From contig OZ244212.1 of assembly GCA_965216695.1 (NCBI GenBank), positions 2,604,001 through 2,668,000 on the forward strand: 64,000 nucleotides of DNA, in the 5' to 3' direction. A program made the position numbers and the translations under genes. The DNA is from G965216695 sp965216695. GTDB taxonomy: Bacteria > Pseudomonadota > Gammaproteobacteria > Pseudomonadales > Azotimanducaceae. Shown piece after piece: positions 43,328-52,305 of this stretch (within the stretch, counting starts at the first letter, position 1; each line of letters opens with the position of its first letter). Under the pieces are notes generated by a model, which saw only the letters and a program-made list of their open reading frames with translations, had not been told where the DNA came from and did no database searches.

Positions 43328-43837
43328 CTACCTATCCCGGCTTTCGTCAGGTTCGTTAGCCACCCGGCCCCGTGGCATCTGAACCACGCGGGTGCCGCAG
43401 ATGCGGTCGTGCAGACACCTTCGGTCGCGGCCGAATATCCAGATCAGGTCTGCGACCGGCAGCAGCGTCAGTGGTGGCACGGGTAGCAGGAGCGGAAGCG
43501 GGAAAAAGAGCGCGCGTAGCGGCACGAGCTTCCAGAAGGCCGGCTTAACGACGCGATGTTGCGCATCAGAGGTCTGTGCCGCGATCCGAATGCCGAGCGC
43601 GAGCTTGCCGAGGGTTTGCCCGCGCCGCCACAGCGTGTAGCCGTTCAGCAGCACATAGCTTGCTACGGCCAGTAGAAACACCCATAGCATCCAGATGTTG
43701 GTGCGGAAGTCTTCGGCGTGTTCGACGACGCCGGCGATCATCACCAGCAGCAGCGTGAGGAGTGGCACCAGGGTCAGGTCGATCAGCGTGGCGGCGAGTC
43801 GTCGCCATCGGCTTGCCGGAACCAGCGGGTCAGTCAT
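43328..43837 (-). CDS. RDD-family membrane protein
   Basis: A 169-residue inner-membrane protein. RDD domains have a conserved arginine and aspartates: WRRLAATLIDLTLVPLLTLLL near residue 11 has the R-x-x-A-x-x-I-D pattern. Helices at residues 18-36, 49-67 and 103-125 are apparent. GQTLGKLALGIRI near residue 74 is typical. RDD proteins are often linked to ion exchange but mostly untested. It overlaps the propeller gene by 8 bases and is followed by the double-VOC gene. Confidence 0.8.
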   Translation of the reverse strand: MTDPLVPASRWRRLAATLIDLTLVPLLTLLLVMIAGVVEHAEDFRTNIWMLWVFLLAVASYVLLNGYTLWRRGQTLGKLALGIRIAAQTSDAQHRVVKPAFWKLVPLRALFFPLPLLLPVPPLTLLPVADLIWIFGRDRRCLHDRICGTRVVQMPRGRVANEPDESRDR

Positions 43838-45428
43838 TGTTACGCTCCAGCTGGAACACCAGCAGCGCGTTGCCGCCGCGCTGACTGCCCACGTACCGGT
43901 AGCCGGACGACACGATCACCAGATCGTCGGCGAGCATCGGACCGTGCGCATCGAACGCACCGCCCTCTGCGGATACGCCATTCACGCTTTCGTATTCTTG
44001 CCAGGCGTCGTGCTCCCACAACAATTCGCCGGTTCCGGCGGACACGACTTCCAGAAAGCCGTCCATGCTGCCGGTAACCACAACGTCGTTTGCGGCGGTA
44101 ACGGCGGCGGAATAGCCGAACGTGCATTCCGCATCGCTGCAGCGGGACTCGCGTGCGTAGTGCCAGCGCGTTGCACCGGTGGCGGTGTCCAGCGCGTAGA
44201 GTCCGGGCGCGGCCGTGCCCGGTGACGGAAATTCCGGAATGGCCTTGTCGCTGATCGGTACGAACAGGCGCCCCAACTGCTCGTTCACGGCCATGCCCCA
44301 GTGCACGCCGCCAATGATGCCGCCGCGGCCGAGCTTCACCGACCACTGCGTAACACCCGTATCCGGATCCATCGCGTGTACGTCCGCCGACTTTTGTCCG
44401 GCGATCACGAGTTCCCTGCCCGAGACCGTACGCGCGAGTAATACCGCGGCGCCGAAGTCCACGTCGGGTCCCAGGGGTTTTGGGCAATTGGGGTGGTCGA
44501 GCGAGATGACGTTGCATGCGGCGGTGTAGGCATCGCCCTCGGTGTGCTGCGTTACCCACCGTACTGCGCCGGTTGTAGCGTCCACCGCGAAAACGGCGTC
44601 GCTGGTGTCGGTGGTGGGATGGCTGTAGTTCTGTCCCGTACCGAAGTAGATGAGACCGCGTTTCGGATCGTGAGCGGGCGCGGACCACACCGGTGCGCCG
44701 CTCGGCCCGTGTTTCTGTACAAACCACAGGTGGCTGCCGGTAACGGCGGCTTCCTGCTCGATCGTTGGCCGGTACCACAGCGGGGCACCATCGACGATGT
44801 TGAATGCTGCAATACCGCCGCTTGTGGTGCAGCACCCGTACAGCGGATTTACCGCCAGCGCCACCTCCATCGACGAGACCGGGACGAACACCCGGGCGCC
44901 GACGATCAGCGGACTGCCCGAGTACATCGGCACCGGTTCGTCGTGAGCGGCGGCATGCCATGCCGGTTCGCCAGAGGCCGCATCCAATGCGAAAACCCCA
45001 CGCGTGCGGTCGGCGAAGATCAGCAGATCTCCGCGCTCTCGGCGTGCGCCGAGAATCGGTGAGCTGATGGCGCCGCGGTGAGGATACAACCAGCGCTCGC
45101 AACCGCTTTCGCGGTCCAGCGCTACAACGCCGCGTCCAGCGTCGCCGATGAAGATCGTGTCGTCGGTTACCAGCGGGAAGGAACGCGGCGCCGAGCTTGC
45201 CAGGCCATACACCCATTTGAGCTTCAACGTGCTCGCGTTGGTCGCGGTCAGCGTCGATTCGGACTGATACCGTGTGTTGCGTGCATCGATCCCCCAGCCG
45301 GAGGCATATCTCGACACCGTCCGCGTCGCCGGCTGCGCATCATCGCAGCGGACGTCGGCGCGTACGCAGGCGGAGAACACCAGTGTTAGAAAGGCCAGTG
45401 CGGTTGCCGCGGGGCGGAGCGTGGTCAA
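43830..45428 (-). CDS. Quinoprotein-like PQQ-repeat beta-propeller
   Basis: A 532-residue exported protein with a signal peptide (LAFLTLVFSACVRA). The PQQ-type propeller repeats are seen as GVVALDRESGCERWLYP, GVFALDAASGEPAWHA, AVFAVDATTGAVRWVT, VHAMDPDTGVTQWSV and GLYALDTATGATRWHY. A vicinal cysteine pair in YGCCTTSGG near residue 200 resembles the disulfide ring of PQQ alcohol dehydrogenases. Relatives include polyvinyl-alcohol dehydrogenases. PQQ dependence and substrate are not certain. Start is TTG. It leads an operon with RDD and double-VOC genes. Confidence 0.78.
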   Translation of the reverse strand: MTTLRPAATALAFLTLVFSACVRADVRCDDAQPATRTVSRYASGWGIDARNTRYQSESTLTATNASTLKLKWVYGLASSAPRSFPLVTDDTIFIGDAGRGVVALDRESGCERWLYPHRGAISSPILGARRERGDLLIFADRTRGVFALDAASGEPAWHAAAHDEPVPMYSGSPLIVGARVFVPVSSMEVALAVNPLYGCCTTSGGIAAFNIVDGAPLWYRPTIEQEAAVTGSHLWFVQKHGPSGAPVWSAPAHDPKRGLIYFGTGQNYSHPTTDTSDAVFAVDATTGAVRWVTQHTEGDAYTAACNVISLDHPNCPKPLGPDVDFGAAVLLARTVSGRELVIAGQKSADVHAMDPDTGVTQWSVKLGRGGIIGGVHWGMAVNEQLGRLFVPISDKAIPEFPSPGTAAPGLYALDTATGATRWHYARESRCSDAECTFGYSAAVTAANDVVVTGSMDGFLEVVSAGTGELLWEHDAWQEYESVNGVSAEGGAFDAHGPMLADDLVIVSSGYRYVGSQRGGNALLVFQLERNND

Positions 45429-45669
45429 AATGGTGTCGTCCGATTCGCGCGGCGCGCGGAAAGCACGCGATCATACCCCAGGACGATGGATGACGAACGG
45501 GATCAGGTTGAACAGGCCTACGAACGCACGCCGGCAAAGCGCGCCTTCATTTGCATCCGGGTGCTCGTTCGTCGTGATGCATGCTCGCTTCGTCCGACGA
45601 TTCCGGTGGGCGACGGATGACGTGGGGTTCGCCGTATAAGATAAAGCCCAGGGAAACTTAGAGGGCCCG
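45429..45669. other. Divergent intergenic region
   Basis: 240 bases between the propeller operon and the winged-helix-TPR regulator. Only short frames without protein-like content are seen. A regulator placed here would be well situated to control the propeller operon, but I can see no clear operator. Confidence 0.4.
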
Positions 45670-47226
45670 GTGCAGTACCATTTCGCAGACTTCGTACTCG
45701 ACACCGGACACTTCGCGCTGTATCGGGGTGGTGCAAGGGTCAACGTTCAGCCGCAGGTGTTGCGACTGCTCAGGTATCTGATCGAACAGCGCGACCGGGC
45801 AGTTTCGCGGATGGAGCTGCTCGACCTCGTGTACGGCTCGCGGGTCGTAACCGACAATGCGCTCACGGCATCCATTCGGGCCGCGAGGCTGGCCGTTGGC
45901 GATACGGCGAGCTCGCAAACGTGTATTAGGACTGTCCATGGTCGTGGCTACCGGTTCGTAGCCAAGGTGGAAGCTCGACCGGGCGTTGTGAGGCCGCCGA
46001 CTGCGGCGTCCGCCGCGCCGGTTTCGTCTACGGTTCAACCGGCGATTGCGGTATTGCCGTTCGACACCATCGGCGGTGGTGACCAGGGCGCCGTCATCGC
46101 CAAAGGACTCGTCCACGACGTTACGACGCGTATTGCGCGGTCCCGCGCGATGCTGGTGATCGCGCGCAGCAGTGCGTTTCAGTTCCAGAGTGGCGCCGAA
46201 GACGTGGCCGCGGTTGGCACCCGCCTCGGTGTTCGATACGTGGTCCAGGGCGCGGCACAGCTTTCGAACGGCAAGATCCGCGTGTCTGTGGGGCTTGCGA
46301 ACACCGAAACCGGGGAGGAGGTGGCTGCCTGGCAATACGACACCCGGCTGGATGACGTTCTGGTCATTCAGGACGAGATTGCGATGCTCATCGTGAGCGC
46401 GGTGGAGACAGAAATTCAGAAACAGGAGATGCGGCTCTCGACGTTGATGCCATCGTCCAATCTGGACGCCTGGCGCCTGTATCACCGCGGGCTGAGTCAT
46501 ATGTATCAATTCAGGATGAAGGAATGTGACGCGGCTGAAGTCTGCTTTCGGCGAGCGATTGACCTAGAACCCAACGTACCTCGTCCGTACGCGGGGCTCT
46601 CGTTCGTCAACTTCGAGCGCGCCTACCTGAACCTGGACAATTCGCGCCCCGGTTCTTTGCGCCGAGCTTTTGAGTATGCGGAGCAGGCGTTGGCGGTCGA
46701 TGCGATGGACCCGATGGCGCATTGGGCGCTCAGCCGGGCCCAGTTGCTCGACGGCGAACTGGACTCAGCTCGCAAGTCGATTGCGGTTGCGACCGAGCTC
46801 AACCCAAGCTATGCCGCCGGCCACTATCTGTATGGCTGGATCTGCATGCAGCTGGGCGACCATCGGGAGTGTGTCGATCGGGTCGACATTGCGCGCAAAC
46901 TGAGCCCGTTCGACCCACTCATCTACGGCATGATGTGTGTCTCCGGGATGAGTCTTGCGCTGCTCGGCGAGCGCGAAGACGCGATCTCGCGCATAAGAGA
47001 AGCGCTGGCGCACCCGAATATGCACTTTCAAGCCTGTGCCACCAGTGCCGCGGCTTTGGCGATAGCGGGGGAGGCGGCGCTGGCGCGAGACGTCCTGCGG
47101 CGGCGGGTGTTGGCGGCAGACCCCAACTACGATGCGGACGAGTTCTTTTCGGTCTACGCGTATCGGAACGTCGACGACGTGCGGCGGATCAACGCAGCAT
47201 TCGAGCAGATCAGGCGCACGCTTTGA
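45670..47226 (+). CDS. Winged-helix / TolB-like / TPR regulator
   Basis: A 518-residue cytoplasmic regulator. Residues 1-98 form an OmpR/CadC-type winged helix (FALYRGGARVNVQPQVLRLLRYLIEQ, then the recognition part NALTASIRAARLAVGD and the wing TVHGRGYRFVA). Residues 120-255 form a TolB/FlgO-like domain (AIAVLPFDTIGGGDQGAVIAKGLVHDV). The rest is TPR-like helical repeats (RAFEYAEQALAVDAMDPMAHWALSRAQLL). Unlike CadC it shows no membrane helix. GTG start. Target genes may be the divergent propeller operon; the signal is unknown. Confidence 0.82.
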   Translation: MQYHFADFVLDTGHFALYRGGARVNVQPQVLRLLRYLIEQRDRAVSRMELLDLVYGSRVVTDNALTASIRAARLAVGDTASSQTCIRTVHGRGYRFVAKVEARPGVVRPPTAASAAPVSSTVQPAIAVLPFDTIGGGDQGAVIAKGLVHDVTTRIARSRAMLVIARSSAFQFQSGAEDVAAVGTRLGVRYVVQGAAQLSNGKIRVSVGLANTETGEEVAAWQYDTRLDDVLVIQDEIAMLIVSAVETEIQKQEMRLSTLMPSSNLDAWRLYHRGLSHMYQFRMKECDAAEVCFRRAIDLEPNVPRPYAGLSFVNFERAYLNLDNSRPGSLRRAFEYAEQALAVDAMDPMAHWALSRAQLLDGELDSARKSIAVATELNPSYAAGHYLYGWICMQLGDHRECVDRVDIARKLSPFDPLIYGMMCVSGMSLALLGEREDAISRIREALAHPNMHFQACATSAAALAIAGEAALARDVLRRRVLAADPNYDADEFFSVYAYRNVDDVRRINAAFEQIRRTL

Positions 47227-47371
47227 AGCGACGCCGCAGGTGCCGCTTCCGGGCGGTACTTGTGCCCGCAGCGCCTGAACGCTCATCCAGCGCTCACATT
47301 TCCCTCACTTTTGATCACGCGTTGATCGATAGCCTCCAGACCACTATCACGTACAACTGGAGGAAACTGAT

Positions 47372-47944
47372 ATGAAAACCTTGTTCGGCTCGATGCTTGC
47401 GGCAGGTGCTCTGGTGTTCGGTTCCCAGAGCGTAGCGGGTGCGCCCGAGCACGCCCATGTAATGATGCAGGGGGGCGGTGGAATCTACGCGGAGGATGGA
47501 GCGATCCTGGTGCGGCAACCGGGAGGAATTGCGGCCGGTATGCGGGTACCCACGCCTGCGTCGGGTTCCTATGACTACCCGGCGGGGCGTGTGGCGGGAC
47601 ACCCGGAGATATTTACGGTCTGGGCATTCGTATTCAACTTTCCGGCGCTATGCGATGGCCCGTGCGACGGGAATGATATAGGCGCTACGCTGGCGCAGGG
47701 CGGGGCCTACAACATCGGAGGTCACGCGGTGGGTGCTGGGTTGTACCTCGATATCAGCGGCCGCATTGGCGTAGGCGACACCCCATTCTCGGGCGTTCCC
47801 CTGATTAACCCCGAAGGGGCGGAGGTGCATGTTGCACTGGCACCTCACGGAGCGCTGAATCCGGAAACGCTACCGACGGAGTTCAGGTCGCCGACGGGCC
47901 CGGGCGCGTTCTGGTGGGTCGGCGTTTTCCTGCCCGACGAATAG
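47372..47944 (+). CDS. Exported protein of unknown function
   Basis: A 190-residue protein with a signal peptide (residues 1-21, ending QSVAGA). The mature part is rich in glycine and proline, with no recognised domain. A short CDGPCDG motif near residue 93 could form a disulfide. Strong ribosome site (GGAGGAAACTGAT) before the ATG. Its last 62 bases overlap the 3' end of the convergent molybdenum hydroxylase gene, which is unusual. It could be a secreted or surface protein. Confidence 0.6.
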   Translation: MKTLFGSMLAAGALVFGSQSVAGAPEHAHVMMQGGGGIYAEDGAILVRQPGGIAAGMRVPTPASGSYDYPAGRVAGHPEIFTVWAFVFNFPALCDGPCDGNDIGATLAQGGAYNIGGHAVGAGLYLDISGRIGVGDTPFSGVPLINPEGAEVHVALAPHGALNPETLPTEFRSPTGPGAFWWVGVFLPDE

Positions 47945-50192
47945 CGTCTTCTCGGCGAAACGGCACCGAGCGGTAGCGCACACCGGCGTCGGCGAATGCG
48001 TTGGCAATCGCTGCGCCGGCGGGGCCGGAAGACGCTTCACCGGCACCGAGTGGTGCTTCGCTGGGGCGGTTGATCAGTTCTACGGAAATCTCCGGCACGT
48101 CGGTGAAGCGGGCAACCGGGTAGTTGGACCAGTCGCGGGGTTCCTCGCCGTCGGTGCCTGTGCGTGCCCGCTCTTTCAGCGTCCAGCTCAACGCCTGTAC
48201 CGCGCCGCCTTCGAGCTGATTGGCGAGTCCGTCCGGATTGATGATGCGTCCGGCATCGGCGACGCAGGTCAGGCGAGTGATCCGCGGCGTGCTGGATTCA
48301 TCACTCACACGCACTTCTGCAACCACCGCACAGTAGGCCTTGGTGTTCGCATACCTTGCGTAGCCGACGCCCCGGCCGATCTTCGGGTCTTCGCCCAACG
48401 CGTCCCAGTTACTTGCGTCGCGCGCACGTTCCAACACGGTTACCGCGCGGTCGTCCTGCAGGTGCCTCAACCGGAACGCGATCGGGTCGGCCCCCGCCCG
48501 CGCAGCCAGTTCGTCGATAAACGACTCGATCGCGAACACGTTGGCGTACGCCCCCAACGTTCTGAGCGCGGACACGCGCACCGGCATCGCCTGTACGAGA
48601 TGCTTGGTGACCTGCAGATTCGGGATCCGGTACGGGGGTATGGCGTTGCGGTCGGCACCGCCATTCGGCTGCGGAATATCGAACGGCGGCGGTGCGGGAA
48701 TGGGTTGCTGCAACAGCGACGCAGCCAGCAGGTTACCGGCGCCGGCCGGTCCGAACGGGCGCGTCGCGTGCGCGGTGCTCCACACATCGATATGCAGCGT
48801 GTCGATCGCCCCGGCCGTGTCGAGCTGTCCGGCGAGACGTATGGACATTGCGGAACCCCGCGGTTCCCACACAAACTCGTCGGCGCGTGAGTACTGCAGA
48901 CGCACCGGCCGGCCCGGCAAGCGCATTGCAACAAGCGCTGCATCCGCTGCGGCGTCGTCGGCGCCGTTGTGCCCGTAGCACCCGGCGCCCGGTACATGAA
49001 TGCAGCGTACGTTCGACGGGTCCAGTCCGGTGAGACCAGCGATTGCGCCCCGTAGCGGGAACATGCCCTGCGCGTGCGTCCACACCACCAGCTGACCAGC
49101 CGCGTAGCGGGCAATGGCCATGGACGGCGCAAGCGACGCGTGCGCCTGATAGTGGCGTGTGTAGTGAGCGGAAACCACGTCGTCGCCGCGCGGACGCCGG
49201 CCGCGTCGGCCGCCCACGATTCGGCTGTTCGCGGGTGCGGTTTCCAACCAGTCGAAAACGTCGTCGGGCGGTGCCTCGGTTGTGCGCCAGGTGCACGCTG
49301 CCCGAACGGTTTCTGCGGCGCGCACGGCGTCGTACTCGCGTTCGGCCGCAACGGCAATGAACGAACCGTCGACGATAGTCTGGGGCCACTCCGCGTCGTC
49401 TTGCGCAAAAACGTCGTCTTGCGCAAAAACGTCGTCTTGCGCAAAAACGTCGTCTTGCGCAGAAACGTCGTCTTGCGCGAACGGATCGTTCAATCGCTGC
49501 AGGCGCGCGTGGTAGGAGGGTGGCCGCACAACCCGCGCATGCACCATGCCCTGCAAGCGAATGTCCTGGATGAATGCCGGCCGCCCCTCGGTTTTGTCGA
49601 TGATGTCTGCGCGCGGCAGCGGCTGGCCCACCGTGTGGTAGCTCGCCGGCTCCTTCGGTTCGGTGTCGTCGCGCAGTTCCGTGCGGAAGTCGTCGTTGTC
49701 GAGCAGACGCCAGTAGTCCAGTCCAGTGGGACGCCCCGCGGCGTGAATACGGCCGTCGTGCACGGTCAGTGGCCCGTGGGTACGCAACGTGCGCCGAGCA
49801 TTGGCCAGCAGAATCCTGCGCGCTTCCGCAGCCGCCGCGCGCAGCGCGCTGCCCGAGTGCATGATCGACATGCTACCCGCGGTGAAGCCCTCGTCGGGCG
49901 AGGTGAGGGTATCGACGGTCTGCATTTCGATCCGGCTGATCGACACGTCCAGCTCTTCGGCGACGATCTGGGCGAGCGCCGTGAGAATTCCCTGGCCGAT
50001 CTCGCATTTACCGGTACGTACGGATACCCGGCCGAGCCGGTCGAGACGGAGCCGCGCGGCGACAGTGGCGGCGGCAGAGGGCGCTTTACGTGTGGCCTCG
50101 GTCGCAGCGGCCGCCATCCCGCCGGACACCGGCAGCGATGCGTGCACAATCAGTGCGCCGGATGTTTTAAGAAAGGTTCGGCGCGTCGCCAT
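47883..50192 (-). CDS. Second molybdenum hydroxylase Mo subunit
   Basis: A 769-residue enzyme with a Tat-like leader (MATRRTFLKTSGALIVHAS). It is of the IorB type: RTGKCEIGQGILTALAQIVAEELDVS near residue 54, GCYGHNGADDAAADAAL near residue 400 at the usual GGGFGRR site (here altered), and the catalytic glutamate in PLGAGEASSGPAGAAIANAF near residue 728. Between residues 237 and 266 lies a repeat of FAQDDV encoded by 18-bp tandem repeats. The C-terminus extends about 16 residues beyond relatives. Substrate unknown. ATG overlaps the 2Fe-2S subunit stop by one base. Confidence 0.83.
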   Translation of the reverse strand: MATRRTFLKTSGALIVHASLPVSGGMAAAATEATRKAPSAAATVAARLRLDRLGRVSVRTGKCEIGQGILTALAQIVAEELDVSISRIEMQTVDTLTSPDEGFTAGSMSIMHSGSALRAAAAEARRILLANARRTLRTHGPLTVHDGRIHAAGRPTGLDYWRLLDNDDFRTELRDDTEPKEPASYHTVGQPLPRADIIDKTEGRPAFIQDIRLQGMVHARVVRPPSYHARLQRLNDPFAQDDVSAQDDVFAQDDVFAQDDVFAQDDAEWPQTIVDGSFIAVAAEREYDAVRAAETVRAACTWRTTEAPPDDVFDWLETAPANSRIVGGRRGRRPRGDDVVSAHYTRHYQAHASLAPSMAIARYAAGQLVVWTHAQGMFPLRGAIAGLTGLDPSNVRCIHVPGAGCYGHNGADDAAADAALVAMRLPGRPVRLQYSRADEFVWEPRGSAMSIRLAGQLDTAGAIDTLHIDVWSTAHATRPFGPAGAGNLLAASLLQQPIPAPPPFDIPQPNGGADRNAIPPYRIPNLQVTKHLVQAMPVRVSALRTLGAYANVFAIESFIDELAARAGADPIAFRLRHLQDDRAVTVLERARDASNWDALGEDPKIGRGVGYARYANTKAYCAVVAEVRVSDESSTPRITRLTCVADAGRIINPDGLANQLEGGAVQALSWTLKERARTGTDGEEPRDWSNYPVARFTDVPEISVELINRPSEAPLGAGEASSGPAGAAIANAFADAGVRYRSVPFRREDAIRRAGKRRPTRTRPGPSAT
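49393..49482. repeat. Five tandem 18-bp in-frame repeats
   Basis: Five copies of ACGTCGTCTTGCGCAAAA (plus strand) with few changes, ending in a slightly diverged unit. On the coding strand each adds F-A-Q-D-D-V to the molybdenum hydroxylase. Being a multiple of three, copy-number change keeps the frame. Confidence 0.9.
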
Positions 50193-50674
50193 CAGGCGCT
50201 GGTCGCCTTCAGCCAGTCCGCAGCCCGGCGCACCGCGCGGACAATGCGTGCATGCGATCCGCATCGGCACAGGTACGAATCCAGCGCGTTGCGGATTGCT
50301 GCTTCGTTAGGGTCCGGATCGGCATCCAGAAGCGCTACCGCGGCCAGAATCATGCCGCTCGCACAGTAACCGCACTGCATGGCTTGTTCGTCTATGAACG
50401 CCTGCTGCACCGGATGCCGACCGTGGAGTCCCAGACCTTCCAGCGATACCACGTTGCGCCCGTGCACGGACGCGAGGGGCGCGATGCAGCTGCGCACCGG
50501 CTCGCCGTCCACCAGCACGGCGCACGTGCCGCATTGGCCCAGGCCGCAGCCGTAGCGCGGGGAATGCACGTCAAACCGCTCGCGCAACACGTATAGCAGT
50601 GGGGTGCCATCGTCGGGCGCCGACACCGGCCGGTCGTTCAGGGTGAACATGACGTCGGCCGGCGTTTCGCTCAT
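50192..50674 (-). CDS. Second molybdenum hydroxylase 2Fe-2S subunit
   Basis: A 160-residue protein with two 2Fe-2S sites: RYGCGLGQCGTCAVLVDGEPVRSC near residue 41 (plant-type) and MQCGYCASGM near residue 99 with LCRCGSHARIVRAVRR near residue 133. It delivers electrons from the Mo subunit encoded downstream. Stop and start are joined as TGATG. Its own ATG overlaps the stop of the DUF3592 gene by 4 bases, so the three genes form one operon. No cytochrome subunit is encoded with it. Confidence 0.9.
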   Translation of the reverse strand: MSETPADVMFTLNDRPVSAPDDGTPLLYVLRERFDVHSPRYGCGLGQCGTCAVLVDGEPVRSCIAPLASVHGRNVVSLEGLGLHGRHPVQQAFIDEQAMQCGYCASGMILAAVALLDADPDPNEAAIRNALDSYLCRCGSHARIVRAVRRAADWLKATSA

Positions 50675-51348
50675 GCAACCTCCGGCAGGAAAGACGTGTC
50701 CATGAAGTACTGGTCCGGATCAGCCGGGTCGATCAGCACCGCAATGTCGTCGCTGGTCACGAACTCTGTGGGGTCGAACCAGATGGCGTCGCTGGTAAAG
50801 GTGTGCAGCTTGCCGGTGGACGGGTTCTGCCACTGCGCGTGGATCCGGTAAGGTCGGCGGCGTCCGCGCTTGATGCGCTCGTCGCGCTCCACGCCGGTAA
50901 CGCGGGCGAAAATCGGGCGTCCCTCATCTTTCAATCGTGCAACTACCTTCGCCCGCCGGTGGGCGGCGATCCACCAGCCGATGCCGGCTCCAGAGAACGC
51001 GACACCCAGAATGAGAACAATGATCGAAGCGCCCCACAGCGCGAAGGTTGAGTGAATCCGTGCGCGCTCCGGAGTGGCCGGTTGATACAGCACCTTCACC
51101 GCTTCGCCCCGCGTGTAGGATGGCGGGTTGGAGCCGACCCCGCCCCGGAACTCGATCCGGGTTCCGTCCGGCGTGTGAAACTCCACGATCGGGTAGTAGG
51201 TGGTGGAGTCGCTGCTTCGTGAGCGGGCGAGGTCGATCACTCGACCCTCGGCGGACACCGCGTCGGCCATAAATGCGCGGGTATCGCTGATCAGGTAAGC
51301 GCCCAGCCCCAGCATCGCGGCGCCGATGGCCGCCAGCACGAATTTCAT
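50671..51348 (-). CDS. DUF3592 membrane protein
   Basis: A 225-residue membrane protein with helices at residues 3-19 (VLAAIGAAMLGLGAYLI) and 105-128 (ASIIVLILGVAFSGAGIGWWIA). The extracytoplasmic part between them, STTYYPIVEFHTPDGTRIEFRGGVGSNPP followed by YTRGEAVKVLYQPATPERARI, is the DUF3592 signature. Function unknown. First in an operon with the second molybdenum hydroxylase, and it overlaps the 2Fe-2S gene by 4 bases. A role in that enzyme's maturation or anchoring is conceivable but not shown. Confidence 0.75.
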   Translation of the reverse strand: MKFVLAAIGAAMLGLGAYLISDTRAFMADAVSAEGRVIDLARSRSSDSTTYYPIVEFHTPDGTRIEFRGGVGSNPPSYTRGEAVKVLYQPATPERARIHSTFALWGASIIVLILGVAFSGAGIGWWIAAHRRAKVVARLKDEGRPIFARVTGVERDERIKRGRRRPYRIHAQWQNPSTGKLHTFTSDAIWFDPTEFVTSDDIAVLIDPADPDQYFMDTSFLPEVA

Positions 51349-51486
51349 TGAGCACTCCCCCGCCCCACCGGCGCATCATGCGCCATTCACTGGAAATTTC
51401 CACACGGCCCGGCGGCGCATCCGGGATGGACACATGTAGCCGCTTCACGCACAGTAATCGCAACAATCAAAAGGTGGAGTCGAGAC

Positions 51487-52305
51487 ATGCAACGAGGTGC
51501 GACGGTGACCGCGCGGCGATTGATGGGGCTGATAGTCGTCGGGGGGGTGCTTCGGTCGGGATTCAAGTCCGTGCTGCTGCTCGGCCTGTTGCTCGGCGCT
51601 GCGAGCGCGTCCTCCGACGAGGTGGAAGCCCTGCGTGGCGAACTGGAGGCGTTGAAAGCAGGACAGGCGGAGATTCGCAGCGAACTCGCGGAAATCAAGA
51701 AACTGCTGACGCCGCGGCGGCGCGAGCCGGTACAGGATGCCGAACTGGTGCTGAATGTGGCGGACGACCCCAGCAAGGGTCAGCGCGGCGCCCGCATCGC
51801 GATGGTCGAGTTCACCGACTACCAGTGCCCGTTCTGCGCGCGGCACGTGAAGAGCGTGCACCCAAACATTCAGGAGGATTACATCGACAGCGGCAAACTG
51901 CGCTATTTCGTCCGTGATTTCCCCCTTTCTATTCATAAGGACGCGCCGGCAGCCGCCGCCGCGGCGCATTGCGCGGGTGAGCAGAAACAGTACTGGGCCA
52001 TGCATGATGCGCTTTTCGACAACCAGAAGGCGCTCAAACGCGAGAATCTGGAGGCGTACGCCGCGGACATTGGCTTGAACGGTAAAAAGTTCACCAATTG
52101 CCTAGACAGCGGTAAATATGACGAGATGGTGGCCGCGAGTTTGCAGGAAGGAACGGACGCGGGCATCCGCGGTACGCCGAGTTTCGCGCTGGGTGTGCTG
52201 CAGAACCGGGGCCGGGAGGTAAAGGTCAGCAAAATCATCCGCGGCGCAGTGGGTTACCAGACGTTCCGCGACACGATCGAGGCTTTGCTCAAGGCGGAGG
52301 AGTGA
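51487..52305 (+). CDS. DsbA-like exported thioredoxin-fold protein
   Basis: A 272-residue protein with an N-terminal hydrophobic segment (SVLLLGLLLGAASA), a short coiled coil (residues 40-73, EVEALRGELEALKAGQAEIRSELAEIKKLL) and a DsbA/DSBA-like thioredoxin domain. The redox motif CPFC lies in FTDYQCPFCARH near residue 115, and the cis-Pro loop in GIRGTPSFALG near residue 232. It should form or isomerise disulfides in periplasmic proteins. AAGGTGGAG stands before the ATG. Stands alone between a divergent operon and an untranslated stretch. Confidence 0.85.
   Translation: MQRGATVTARRLMGLIVVGGVLRSGFKSVLLLGLLLGAASASSDEVEALRGELEALKAGQAEIRSELAEIKKLLTPRRREPVQDAELVLNVADDPSKGQRGARIAMVEFTDYQCPFCARHVKSVHPNIQEDYIDSGKLRYFVRDFPLSIHKDAPAAAAAAHCAGEQKQYWAMHDALFDNQKALKRENLEAYAADIGLNGKKFTNCLDSGKYDEMVAASLQEGTDAGIRGTPSFALGVLQNRGREVKVSKIIRGAVGYQTFRDTIEALLKAEE

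Noticed and set aside
49074..50369. 431-codon frame opposite the second molybdenum hydroxylase
   Set aside because: Antisense shadow; it even translates the 18-bp repeat as VLRKNV, but the other strand has the recognised enzyme, its start and its operon partners.
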